Assembly: GCA_014898415.1 (NCBI GenBank)
Contig: RCTD01000016.1
Coordinates: forward strand, 496,001 to 560,000
Direction of reading: 5' to 3'
Length of the DNA stretch: 64,000 bases
Origin: Stromatinia cepivora
Lineage: Eukaryota; Ascomycota; Leotiomycetes; Helotiales; Sclerotiniaceae
Part shown: positions 21,733 through 32,438 of the stretch, one piece after another
Position numbering within the stretch: position 1 is the stretch's first letter
How the letters are laid out: each line of letters begins with the position of its first letter
Notes under the pieces: model-generated
Told to the model about the DNA's origin: nothing
The model's input: only the letters and a program-made list of their open reading frames with translations
Database searches by the model: none
Translations under genes and position numbers: made by a program

Positions 21733-23567
21733 TATATGGAAAATGATCGGCAATTGACAGAAATGTGGTAGTTAATTCTTAAATTGATTCGTGTGGAGAT
21801 GGTACATCAATTTGCGGTCAAACATTGATACACTTTTTGATGGTAAAGAAGAAAAAAACAATTCTTTACTTGTTCGAGAAATGGCAGACTAATGAAAGAA
21901 AAAACCCATGGTCGTCGAAATCGAACAGAAATGCAACGCGTTATACAATTGATTGTGTGTGCGAAGTCGCGTGTGGTGTTGACAAAGTAGAATATCTTTG
22001 AGCTGCAGTTGGGACGAAGATGAGAGGAAAATGCTGAATGCTTTCTTGTCGAGTTTGGCGCTTCAATATGAGATGAGAGTATTTGCAATAAGGGATTGAA
22101 TAAAGTTGGTCTTTGGAAATATATCGTCCCTCCGTCCCTCAAGGAGTTGGTGTTATAATTTTGTTGTTGTTGTTGTTGCTGTTGTTGCTGTTGTTGCTGT
22201 TGTTGCTGTTGTTGCTGTTGTTGCTGTTGTTGCTGTTGTTGCTGTTGTTGCTGTTGTTGCTGTTGTTGCTGTGATGTTGTTGTTGTTGCTGTGGTGTTGT
22301 TGTGATGATGATATTTTAAATATTTCTGCACAAGCGATCGGTCCGCCGGCATGAACGAATCATGTTTTGTCAGTTCTAAGAAGTGAAGAAAGACTTTCAG
22401 TTTCAACAGACTTCACTATGATCTGACCTTATTTACTCTGATTCGTTCCAGTCATCTTTTGCTTTGGTAGGTCACTTGGTACCTCCGGCTAATACCAGGA
22501 GAAATAATTTATGGGAAAAGAGATGATATGTAAGTAGGGAGTTGAAGGAAATATGAACAGATACAAGTGAGAAATTTGAAATTGTAGTTATAGTTTCATC
22601 ATGTGAGGGAATACAATACCTATTACAGGTTCTTCAGTTGAAATGATGATCTCAAATATCAATGGTTCATCATCGTTCCTTCCATTCTGAAATTCAATAT
22701 GGCAAGCAACTTGAAGCAAAGGAAGGAACTCCCGACCTTCATTCCTCATACTTCATTTCATGTCTTAACTTGAAGCCCTTCACCAACAAAAATGTTATTG
22801 ATAAACCTTCAAAGTCACTTAGAAGACTTGATCGGCTTGTGAAAAGAAGCTTACGATGATGATTTACAACTACGTATACCTCACCAGCTTCTTACCAGAA
22901 CACCATCGAAGTTATTCCTACCTTCGCTATACACAAATCAACGGGGTATCATTATCCGGCTTAGAATGTTAATGATAGTAGTCCCTTCAGCAACTTCATC
23001 GACAACCAGATGCCCTCGCCCCTTTTATTGAGTTCGTTATTTGAATATCCTAGCCTTCAGCCCTACTTGAGGATAGCAAGAACAATTCACTCATACTCCA
23101 CATATCCAAACCTGAATCGATGAGAATCGAAGTGCATTACTAAAGTTTTAGACATATCATTTGAGAGTTTGGCATCGCAAGTCGGAATTGGAGGTTTAGT
23201 TGCCAGTAGGTAGCTAAGTCATCATTGTCGTTGTAAACTTGTTAACCCAAATACCTATCACTAAAAAGTGGGTACTGTCTTAACCACACTAAAACTAGCG
23301 CCTCGAGCTCGGATATTCTCGATTAGATAGCAAACAATACATACATACACCATCTTCATCATTTCCCACTCTGCTCTGGTACTCAACAACAATATTTAAA
23401 TTCTGAACAGTGGGCAATATTTCCTACAATTACTGGAACATAACAATCAAGACGCTGAATTACTTGTCTACTATTACACTTCAGGTTCCGCTATTTGTCT
23501 ATTTGTTGAATTTAAAGCCCCTCAACAAGGCAACAAAGCTCATACAAATAATACAAATACTAGCAAG
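21733..23567. other. Divergent region between the 1160-residue gene and CSN7
   Basis: 1.8 kb shared upstream region. It contains the CAA/CAG repeat annotated separately. A minus-strand frame from an ATG at 22352 to 21807 (181 codons) runs through the repeat and could be an upstream ORF or an unrecognised exon; nothing outside the Gln run looks like a known domain. No other gene is supported. Confidence 0.45.
22161..22302. repeat. Trinucleotide/nonamer microsatellite (CAACAACAG on the minus strand)
   Basis: About 140 bp built from TTG and CTG triplets on the plus strand, largely as the nonamer TTGTTGCTG. On the minus strand it reads as an unbroken run of more than 30 Gln codons in one frame, followed by Thr and His runs. 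It sits roughly 430-570 bp upstream of the ATG of the 1160-residue gene. Length polymorphism between isolates is likely. Confidence 0.9.
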
Positions 23568-24645
23568 ATGGAGCAAATTAAAGCTTTGAATGCTTTGGAG
23601 GTATTTATTGATCTTCCACTACAATGCCCCCAAGTCTGAATCAATATGCTGATTGCAAGAAGCCCTTTCTAGCTCTTACTAAATCCGCAACATCACCCCG
23701 CGCTGCCATCGACCTCATCACTCGAGCTACCGCTGCTCCAGGAACGTACATATTCACCGAACTTCTCCTCACCCCACAAATCCAAGCCCTCTCCACTGCT
23801 CCTCCAGAGCAAGTAGCTTATCTTTCCCTCCTTAAAATCTTCAGCTATGGCACATACACCGACTACACCAGCGACCCCTCTCTCCCAGCCCTCTCCTCAG
23901 CCCAAACCCTCAAACTTCGCCAGCTCTCCTTCCTCACCCTTGCCAAAAACCCGTCCGACTTGACCTACCCCAAACTCCAATCTGCGCTCTCCCTCTCCAC
24001 CCCCCGCGATCTCGAAGATCTCGTCATCAGCACCATATATGCCGGTCTCATAACCTGTACTTTGGACCCTTACAATCAAACTGTACTCGTCTCCTCCGTC
24101 TCTCCCCTCCGCGATCTTCCCCCCTCCACAATTCCATCCATGCTCTCTACCCTCTCGGCCTGGTCCGCTCGTTGCACCACCACGCTTTCGTCCCTCGAAT
24201 CGCAAATTGCGTCCATCAAGGCCGAAGCTCAACGCCGTCACCGCGACGAACAAGAATGGAACGCCCACGTCGCATCCCTCCTCGAAATGCCTCCTCCAGC
24301 CGAGCCTTCCGCTGAAAGGACTGGCATCATGGGTAGTCTACATAGTTTGACAGGAAGAATGACGAGATCGTCTGGAAAGCGCAATGCCACATTGGAGGAT
24401 CCGGGTAGTGATGAGGAAATGGATGATATAGATTCGATGGGTGGTCAGCAGATGAAGGATACGCGGAGTTCGAAGAAGAGGGGTTTTGGCGGGTTAGGAT
24501 TTGGGAAGTGAGTTGTTCTGCTGTCACAGTTTAGAGCTTGTGACCAGTGGGACTTTTCACTGACCAATCTCTTAGCTCAACAGATACCGACTCAACAGGC
24601 CTCTCACGCGCCCTCGATCGTATTCTGAAGCGTAAGAGTACATGA
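23568..24645 (+). CDS. csn7: COP9 signalosome subunit 7 (PCI domain)
   Basis: Scaffold subunit of the COP9 signalosome, which removes Nedd8 from cullins and controls development and light responses in filamentous fungi. Exons 23568-23600, 23660-24507 and 24576-24645 give 316 residues. The first mini-exon (MEQIKALNALE) is joined by a GTATTT donor to KPFLALTKSATSPRAAIDLITRAT, the usual N-terminal helical block. FTELLLTPQIQAL, YLSLLKIFSYGTYTDY and LKLRQLSFLTLAK lead to the PCI/winged-helix part, LEDLVISTIYAGLITCTLD. A coiled coil follows (LESQIASIKAEAQRRHRDEQEW), then a basic, acidic-patched tail. The third exon adds a short basic end (LSRALDRILKRKST) and depends on the GTGAGT donor at 24508; without splicing the protein would end after FGK. 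Confidence 0.93.
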
Positions 24646-25299
24646 TTACATTAGTAGGAGAGATTTCATATGTAGTGGCTGGGATATATCTCAATTCTCT
24701 TTGGTTGACGGGGGGGGGGGCGGCGGCAGGGATCAATATAAAACCACAAGATGGCGCACGAAAAGGGAGAAACCAACGCATACATTTCCACACAGGTTTA
24801 GTCAGGTTGAGTAGCTCCTTATATGAAGATAATCATACATTCAATGTATGCAGGAAGAGGATATCAAAGTCGTCGGCTATTAGCTTCCATCCATACAAAC
24901 AGAAAGTAAAGAAAAAGAAGAGAAAAGAGGTTATCAAAAGGCCCTTCAGTCCTCCGCTCTGTTCATAGAAAGACATCCAGTCTTTTGAGAGTAAGTAGAT
25001 AAAAAAATACAAAGAAATTTCCTCCCAAAAGAGATAAAATCAATCAAGTCAACGCCATCAAATCAACCTGTGATATCTTCCTGCCAGTCAATCCCTGTGT
25101 ACAAAGTCCCAAATCACTTTATATGAGAGAGAAAATTTGTCCCCAGAACACCTCGCTCTATAAACACAAGTTCCAAATTGACATTCCTTTCCTTCCTAAA
25201 TCCATGCTTTATTTTTTACGTCTTTTTTCTCTCTCGCAATTTTGTAATTTTGCAGCTGCTGTAGTTTTTTGTTTGGCCTTCATCTACCCATCTTCTTAT
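24646..25299. other. Convergent 3' region between csn7 and RAX1
   Basis: Contains 3' flanks of two converging genes. A run of ten G at about 24711-24720 is notable. No supported gene. Confidence 0.5.
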
Positions 25300-26545
25300 T
25301 TACAATCTCTTGCCAGGCACCAAGACAAATAATAGGACTAATGCTGCATCTGTTATAGCTGTAACCATGAGGACCATGAGTGCACGTTTATTGAGAAGCC
25401 TTTTAACAAAGGGTTCCCTGATCTTGGAAAAGGACATGAATGTATATTCACTATATCCAGCCAAGGCAAGAATAGGATCGAGTGCATATTGGTGAGAACA
25501 GAGTGCATAGACACCAACTGTGAAAGGAATGATGAGCTGGAAGTATATTAGTATCAAGATAAGAAATGTAGATATGAATTGGTGAATACATACCCAAACA
25601 CGAGTATGGTGGGGATAGTTGAGGAAGATTAGAATGAATCCAACCCAGAATGCAGCAAACATTGAGAGTAGACCAACTATCAATCTCAACATCATTGAAG
25701 GAGGAACTAAATTGCCCAAAGCCTTCATTCTTAGGAAGCCTGGGAAAGCATCACGTTCCATTGCTTGGAAAACGTAATCCTTAGCTGCATCAAATACTTC
25801 CGGGTCATCACGTCCCCGTTCTTCAATAGAAATGGTAATGTCTTGAGTGATGGCATGTGGCAGAATGATCTCACGCTCAGCACCTGGAAGCAGAAAGGTA
25901 TAAAGAATCTTTTCGGCAGAGGCTCGAATGTCGGCTCTTGCGACAGTGTGTGCAGGGGAGTTTGAATCTGATGTCAATTCCAATGGACTGCTCATGAAGC
26001 TGGGTCTGGGCCTTTCGCTAGACATGTTTCCGAGATTGTGACCAGAATTGGAGCCTACACTATGAGAAGGAGAGTGTCCCTGTGGAGCTACGACATCTCC
26101 AGTATCAGATTGTTCTCTAAGGAAAGCCGACATCTGAGCATCTTGGTTTTTCTCCTTTTCTGTATTGAACATGGACGGTCCAGCAGTTGGATGATTCATT
26201 TCACCCAGATTTTCTAGAACAGCGGAGGATCGTTTAGATTGCGCATCTTCGCCTTTAGGTGTACCAATCATTACAGATCTTCGCAATTCTCGTACATAGT
26301 GTCGGCATAATGACATATGTTGAGCAACATCAAGCCTGCCCTTCAGTTAGTGATTGAACTGAGCAATTTAATGCAAGGAAGACGAACCAAAAATCAAGAT
26401 AATCAACAGAGCGCTGCTGATCCCTCATATAAATGTAGAATGAGAACAGATCGACTGGGGGTAAAGTCCTTCTACTAAGCACCTCGAATAGTGTAGGAAG
26501 CCGATTCCGATTCAGATCGGGTTGAGGGGAGTTGACTCCTGCCAT
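25300..26545 (-). CDS. RAX1: RGS-domain membrane protein, Rax1 type
   Basis: Rax1 in yeast is a landmark protein for bipolar budding; filamentous relatives affect polarity and stress. Exons 26545-26388, 26335-25594 and 25536-25300 give 378 residues. The ATG at 26545 (MAGVNSPQPDLNRN) is used instead of an upstream TTG. LPTLFEVLSRRTLPPVDLFSF and DYLDFWLDVAQHMSLCRHYVREL form the start of an RGS-like domain; the first intron (donor GTTCGT) is placed to restore DFWLDV. A Ser-rich insert follows, then the rest of the RGS fold (ASAEKILYTFLLPGAEREIILPHAI, VFDAAKDYVFQAMERDAFPGFLRMKA). Three C-terminal hydrophobic helices complete the family pattern. A 57-nt intron at 25537-25593 (GTATGT, TACTAAT, TTCCAG) is in frame without stops, so unspliced mRNA would encode an extra hydrophobic segment. 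The family call rests on domain order. Confidence 0.85.
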
Positions 26546-27131
26546 GTTGATGACGACAGGGCTAGAATGAGCTGCTTGAAAGGTAAGGGGAGTTGAATTC
26601 AAAGGGATTGCTCGAAGTATTGATCCTGAGTCTGCAAGGAGTTCTTGATTTGTTGTCGCAGATTGTTGTGAAGTTTGTTGTTGGGCTAATGTAATGAAAA
26701 AGAAAGATCGGAAAGAGCGTCTAAAGTCGGGGTAAAATAAAAGAGAGTGAATGGGACGTGATAAAACCTTAAAATCTGAAGAGCAGTCTTAGGTATGCAA
26801 CACTCAGAATTAAATCTGAAGTCATATAAGTTACCGGCGTCGTCGCACCCAATCTGCCGACAACCTGCAGTGTAGTTCCTGCGGCAGCGCGACTGTGGCC
26901 TTATTATATAATTATCCACAAGGCATCAATAAGTTGCTGCGAAATTTTCGGTTAACTAGCGCCTTCCACACTGAGAGAATTTCGAAATTCTAAGACTGCA
27001 TTATTGAAGCTTAGACAAGACAACTTATCACGACAAATCGCGACAAATCCTTCAGTACGTTGATATACCTCCCAGCCAAATCAATCGAAGATCAAAATCG
27101 AAGTCTCTCAATTCTAACAAATAAATTAGAA
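26546..27131. other. Divergent promoter region between RAX1 and the eL31 gene
   Basis: 586 bp holding both 5' flanks. A direct repeat of CGACAAATC lies close to 27030-27050, near the ribosomal protein gene. No supported gene. Confidence 0.5.
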
Positions 27132-27655
27132 ATGTCGACGACCACCAAGAAGACCGGCGGCAAGGCCCAAAGATCCGCCATCGCTGATGTTGTTGCGCGC
27201 GAGTACACCATCCACTTGCACAAGAGAGTATGTCGAAATTGGGAAGAAAAAAGGATTCGAAAAGGGGCGAAGGACTGATTGTTTCGTTTTAGTTACATGG
27301 TGTTTCTTTCAAGAAGCGTGCCCCAAAGGCCATCAAGGAGATCAAGGCATTCGCAACTTTGTCAATGGTATGGATATCTATCTAGAAGGATCGACAGAAA
27401 AATACAACAAGGGGAACAATACTGATGTTGTATTTCTTTAATTTATAGGGCACCTCCGATGTTCGTCTCGACCCCCAATTGAACAAGAAGGTCTGGGAAG
27501 CTGGTATCAAGGGTGTTCCATTCAGACTCCGCGTACGAATCTCGAGAAAGCGTAACGATGAGGAGGGTGCCAAGGAGAAGTTGTACAGTTACGTTCAGGC
27601 CGTCAATGTCCAAAACCCCAAGGGTCTCCACACTGTTGTTGTCGAGGATGCATAA
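27132..27655 (+). CDS. RPL31: 60S ribosomal protein eL31
   Basis: Large-subunit protein near the peptide exit tunnel. Exons 27132-27227, 27293-27367 and 27449-27655 give 125 residues, as expected for fungal eL31 (113-125). [32 protein letters not shown], the segment FATLSMGTSDVRLDPQLNKKVW and GVPFRLRVRISRKRNDEE are clear family blocks. Donors GTATGT and GTATGG and acceptors TTTTAG and TATAG keep phase zero at both junctions. Two introns close to the 5' end are typical for ribosomal protein genes in filamentous fungi. It is divergently arranged with RAX1. Confidence 0.97.
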
Positions 27656-28556
27656 ATGATCAAAATCAAATGGCATGGGGGTATTTCTGGAGTTGCTGCA
27701 TTTCTGCTTGCTAAGGTAGCGGAAAATGAAAAGGTCTAACTTTCGATACCTAAATGCAGCCATTAGCTGTGGGAATTATTTTCATGCACTTGTGATATTG
27801 GTCTGTGCTATGAGGCTGGTAAAGGCAACTAGGGTCTTTTCCAAGGAGTTGGGGAAGTCACGCTTCTCCAGGCGATGCAAATGTGCAGCGGAAATACCGT
27901 GCGACTACTTTTGGGTCATCGGGGCATGCAAACAAGTGATGCATCAGACACTCCTCGACACCAATTCTACAGGCTTTGCAGTTCTTCCATTTTGTTGAGC
28001 ATAGGAATCTTCAAATTTTGATATCACTCTGCCAGCCTCTCATGCATCATTATCTGATTGTTCTGTTTTGTTCCTTGCAACACGGATAACATAACCCACA
28101 GCGATTTCACTCCGTATGCGATTTCGAGCCGAGAATGAGCAACGATCCCAGAAACGCAAAAAGAGTTGTGGATGTAGAAACCAGTGAGCCAATGGTTTAA
28201 GAGTGATTCTGCTCCCAAGGGCAAGAAGACAACAGGGAGATCAGCCCTCATCAGAGAATCGTCATTTGACAATGGATTACATGAAGTGAGTCTCGATCAT
28301 GTCATGTACATCAAGTAGATTTCAAGGATATTTAACAATGCGTCTGTTTTGTATTTATTGAAGGACCAAAATAGGGATACAGCCTCCGAAGCCCCAATGA
28401 GACGACGCCCTCCTGTAATATCCTGAGAATGCAGTAATAACCCAATGCTCGAGCGAGACATAGACAGCCGTCCATTATGCACAATCTCCAATTCATAAAC
28501 ATACTGACGCCGGGTATCTGAATGACGATGTTCACACTCCTTTTCTCCTAGAAAAC
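27656..28556. other. Convergent intergenic region
   Basis: Between eL31 and the E2 gene, 3' sides of both. Several short frames exist on both strands, none with recognisable protein features. Confidence 0.5.
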
Positions 28557-29257
28557 TCATTCATCATCAATGTCCTGGTGACGACCATTGACTTTCTTCT
28601 GGAACTCCTCAGGGTTCTTATCCCATAACTCTGCGGCCTCGCCGTTCAATGGTGATGCACTGTTGATGTATATTAGCCCCAATCTAGACACTCGATGACT
28701 CATCCCAACATGAATCAACATACTTGTTTGGTTCTCCCAAAAGACTCTGCAAACTCAACAAAACGGTCTGAATGTTATAAGCAGCTGTCCATTTGTCCTT
28801 TAAGATATCCAAGCAAATTCGGCCAGAGAAATCGACATTAGGGTGATAGATAGGTGTCTTGAAGAGCACGGTTGGTGGTGCATAGGGATAGTTGGATGGG
28901 AACGCAAAGGATAATTTGAATTTCTTAGAAGCGTATGGAGTATCATCAGGTCCGTCAATAGTGGCGGTCCAGGAAAGAAGATTGCCGTCTGCGGAGGGAA
29001 ATGCGGAGATACCAGGTGCTGCAGAGGTCATCAATTGCATCAACTCGGTTTGGAGACTGTAGTATAGAATCGTATTAGTATTGGATATTTTGACAAGCTG
29101 TCATTGTGAAGGGCATGAAGATATATAGTAGATTTTGTACTAACCGTTTTGTAGTGCTCTGAGCATCAGGACCTTTGCGAGGAGCAAGTTTGGCAGCTTG
29201 AGCGGCTGGAAGATCTCCAGGGGCGGAATTCTGAGTATCCTCCATGGCGTAGTTCAT
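28557..29257 (-). CDS. ubc11: Ubiquitin-conjugating enzyme E2, UBE2C (UbcH10/Ubc11) type
   Basis: E2 that works with the anaphase-promoting complex to start ubiquitin chains on mitotic substrates. Exons 29257-29145, 29056-28724 and 28659-28557 give 182 residues. The disordered N-terminus of about 35 residues ([17 protein letters not shown]) is characteristic of UBE2[12 protein letters not shown] starts the UBC fold, [20 protein letters not shown] includes the HPN motif near residues 109-111, and [13 protein letters not shown] carries the active-site Cys at about 119. The last exon ([19 protein letters not shown]) completes the fold. The join at 28724/28659 is needed for the conserved PNNASPLN. 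A second ATG five codons in could also be used. The gene is divergent from CHK1, with about 690 bp between starts. Confidence 0.93.
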
Positions 29258-29943
29258 GATGATTTGGAGAAGAATAGGAAGCACAAAAGCCCAATCAAGT
29301 AACTGAGCAAGTAACTAAGAAGTCGACAGCTACTAGTCCTAGTGTGAAGGTCGACAGAAGCGGACAAAGGTGGTTTAGCTGATGGGAATGTAAATAAAAA
29401 TTCTGAAAGCAATTGTGTAGAAGAAAACGGTGTTCTAGAATATCTAGACAAAGGATTCTTCGGGCTTTTGTACTTTTCGAGATTTATTTAATTCGGAATT
29501 TGTGAAGGTGGTGAATGTACAAAGTGGTGTGAGTGAGGTGAATAGAAAAGTGAATTTATGTAGGAAAGTCGAAGTTGATGTGGATTTGTTTATTTCGCTT
29601 TTCTCTTCTAGGCAGAGGTAGTACCTAGTAGCCATAGAAACGCTGTATGTACCTGGTTAGTCACCAATTTTACGCGATTCGCGACTTAAAGTGCTTAATT
29701 GAAACTCAGACGCGATTCAAAACAGCCTGTGGCAATAAGTTGATTGGTTTTTAGAAAAAACTTCAATAAATTTTGGAATTAATAATTTCCGCTTATTGGA
29801 TATCGAAAGAGTTGTATATTTTTGGAAACTTCACCTTCTGGTGGCATCGACGTAGCATTTCGGCTTTCTACATTTGTATTGTTGGGGTCTTCAAGAAATT
29901 CCGCGTTCGTTCATTCTTTACTTCGTTTCCAGCAACTAAAGTT
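29258..29943. other. Shared promoter of the E2 and CHK1 genes
   Basis: A 686-bp divergent region. It contains two ACGCGATTC copies, annotated separately, and no supported gene. Confidence 0.55.
29672..29714. promoter_or_regulatory. Pair of ACGCG (MCB-like) cores in the CHK1/E2 promoter
   Basis: ACGCGATTC occurs at 29672-29680 and again at 29710-29718, and a further CGCGA follows the first. ACGCG is the core bound by the fungal MBF complex (Mbp1/Res with Swi6), which drives G1/S genes. Two copies within 40 bp, 230-270 bp from the CHK1 ATG, fit cell-cycle control. Binding is inferred from the motif only. Confidence 0.45.
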
Positions 29944-31636
29944 ATGGCAATGCAGATGTCACAATTGGACCCGCTGCCCCGCGACCTACCTTTTAGAATT
30001 ATTTCTAAAACAATAGGTAGAGGCGCCTACGCATCGTGAGTACAAAATCAGACTATTCAACGGTCTTTGCTATACACAAAAGAATATATACACTAATCAA
30101 TCCTGTAGAATTAAGAAAGCCATTCCTCCAGCCGATCCTACTCCGGTATTCGCTGTCAAGTTCATACATAAAGCTTATGCTGTCAAACATGGCCGAATTT
30201 CCTCAAAGCAAATTGCAATGGAAGTGTCTTTGCATTCCCATATTGGACGCCATCCGAATATTATAGAGTGGTTTGCGACAGGTGAAGATGCTGTATGGAA
30301 ATGGATAGCTATGGAATATGCAGAAGGAGGGGACTTATTCGACAAAATCGAAGCGGATGTCGGAGTCAAAGAAGACATTGCACATTTCTATTTCACACAA
30401 TTGGTTAGTGGAGTAAGCTATATGCATGCGAAGGGTGTTGGACATCGAGATATCAAGCCCGAGAATATATTATTGTCGAGCAGTGGTGATTTAAAGATTG
30501 CGGATTTTGGGCTGGCAACGCTATTCGAATACAATGGAGCGAGAAAGCTCAGTACGACTATGTGCGGTAGCCCTCCATATATAGCCCCAGAAGTAATCTC
30601 TTGTTCTAAGAGTACTCAAACGAGGGTGAAAGGAGCAGGATATGCTGCAAATATGGTGGATATCTGGTCGTGCGGGGTCGTATTATTTGTGCTCTTGGTG
30701 GGGAATACACCTTGGGATCAACCTACCGCCGAAAGTTGGGAATTCGATGAATACATTAAATCCAATGGGCGAAGTTCAGATGAATTATGGCGAAGATTGC
30801 CGGCTTCAGTTCTTTCATTACTACGAGGAATGATGAATGTGGATGCATCCAAACGCTTCAGCTTTGAACACATCAAACGGCATCCATGGTATACACGGAA
30901 GAACCCACTTCTCACAACAGATGGCAAAATGAGCGATCCATTGGATCTTGCCACCCAGATGTTGGCGAATCTCCGTATCGACTTTGAGCAAAAGCCCAGC
31001 GCATCACAGCTCAGCCAAGATGCAATGCAAATTGACGGTCACAAATTTTCATTCACACAGCCAGAGACTCCTGTCATGGATATGCAATTCGATTGGGAAC
31101 GACCACCTCGTGTATTACCTACATCTCAACCTACTGAGGCCATCACCTGCAAGTTCCAACTTCCATCGCCAGCTACATCTAATTTTGGAGATGCCACACT
31201 AGCCGATGAACCTTCCATGTCTCAATTCTCCTCCAATCCCGCAGTGTCCCTCCGTCTAACGCAACATGCTCGCCAGTTTCAAGACATTCTCCCCAATTAC
31301 TCGCTCACGCGATTCTTTTCACATCTCCCCGTTCCTCAATTGTTAACTCTTCTATCCGATTCTTTACATGCGATGAACATACCAGTACCACCGTTGGCCC
31401 AACTGCAAAGCAGTCAATTGCACGCGGCGTGGGTCAAGGTACGGGCGGTGGATAGTAGAAGATGTGGCATGAATGGAGAAATTGTTTTGGATACTTATGA
31501 GACAGAGGACAGAGAGTTGGTAGAAGTGAGATTTGTGAAGGTTAAAGGAGATCCGTTGGAGTGGAGGCGATTTTTCAAAAGGGTTGTGGTGGCGTGTAAG
31601 GAGGGGGTTTATATACCTTCTGCTGAAGATGCGTAA
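29944..31636 (+). CDS. chk1: Checkpoint serine/threonine kinase Chk1
   Basis: Effector kinase of the DNA damage and replication checkpoint. Exons 29944-30035 and 30109-31636 give 539 residues. IISKTIGRGAYASIKKA is the glycine-rich loop split by the intron, VFAVKFIHK the ATP-binding Lys, HRDIKPENILL the catalytic loop, ADFGLATLF the metal-binding DFG, and SPPYIAPEV the APE motif. GWEY-type activation features are replaced by MCGSPPYIAPEV as in other Chk1 kinases. The C-terminal part from about residue 380 (SLRLTQHARQFQDILPNYSLTRFF through VRFVKVKGDPLEWRRFFKRV) resembles the autoinhibitory KA1-like domain of Chk1. LTQHARQF is a characteristic Chk1 block. The donor GTGAGT and acceptor CTGTAG are standard. 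Confidence 0.93.
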
Positions 31637-32438
31637 TGAGTGGTGTTTGGGAAGGTGGGCAGGGATTTGGAGTATGGATGGAATGGTTGGATAGGGAATG
31701 CGATTTGGAGGGAATCAAAACGAGCTATGATATATGAATTGGTTAGGATAGGGGTATTGGATGCCACGGGAGGCCTGGGTAGCCGGTAGGAAAGGACCGC
31801 AGATCATGATATCCCATTTCATACCACGGCTTTACATCGATAGATTTCTTCGTACATACCTTTTAATTAATCTTAATGTTTTCTTTTCTATTCACAATTA
31901 CCCATTCTGGAATCTGATATTGCATTCTTTCATCTTTAGTTTTAATGCATCAGAAGAAATGATCAAAAAATCGATTTACACCTTGTGTACTAGCTCCCCG
32001 GTGAGCTCCGGATCCATTCTTTTGCCTTGACGGATCATTCCTGGTGAGCTTTTGACGGACACTTTGGGCGCCAAGAAAGACTTTGGTTGTTAGGTTGTTC
32101 ATACCTAATAGGTAGTCCGTTGAATACTTACCAGATTATTCAGGCTGCTAATATTCGAATTTCGTATACAATAAATTTGGATTCAAATATTTGTACATTG
32201 ATAATATCCCTGAAGTTGCTTTCTCCAAAACCATTCCATATATTTATTTGGTGGGGTTGAAGGAACGGGACTAGAGGGGTCTATTTCAGGCACAGACTCT
32301 TTGCCGAGCCATGCATAATCGGTCGGTAGAAGCTCAATGTTGATTAATCAAATTGACTATGATCTCGAATCTCTAATGTCAACCTTTTGATGTTCAACTT
32401 TCTTTCAATACTTATTCGACAATTAAAAATTGGCCAAA
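31637..32438. other. Intergenic region between CHK1 and the F-box gene
   Basis: 800 bp with no convincing frame. Contains the CHK1 3' flank and F-box gene promoter. Confidence 0.5.

Noticed and set aside
22106..22354. Val/Ala-rich plus-strand frame through the microsatellite
   Set aside because: Product of the trinucleotide repeat only.
25300..26335. RAX1 exon read without the 57-nt intron
   Set aside because: All three splice signals are canonical, so the spliced form is preferred; retention is discussed as a finding.
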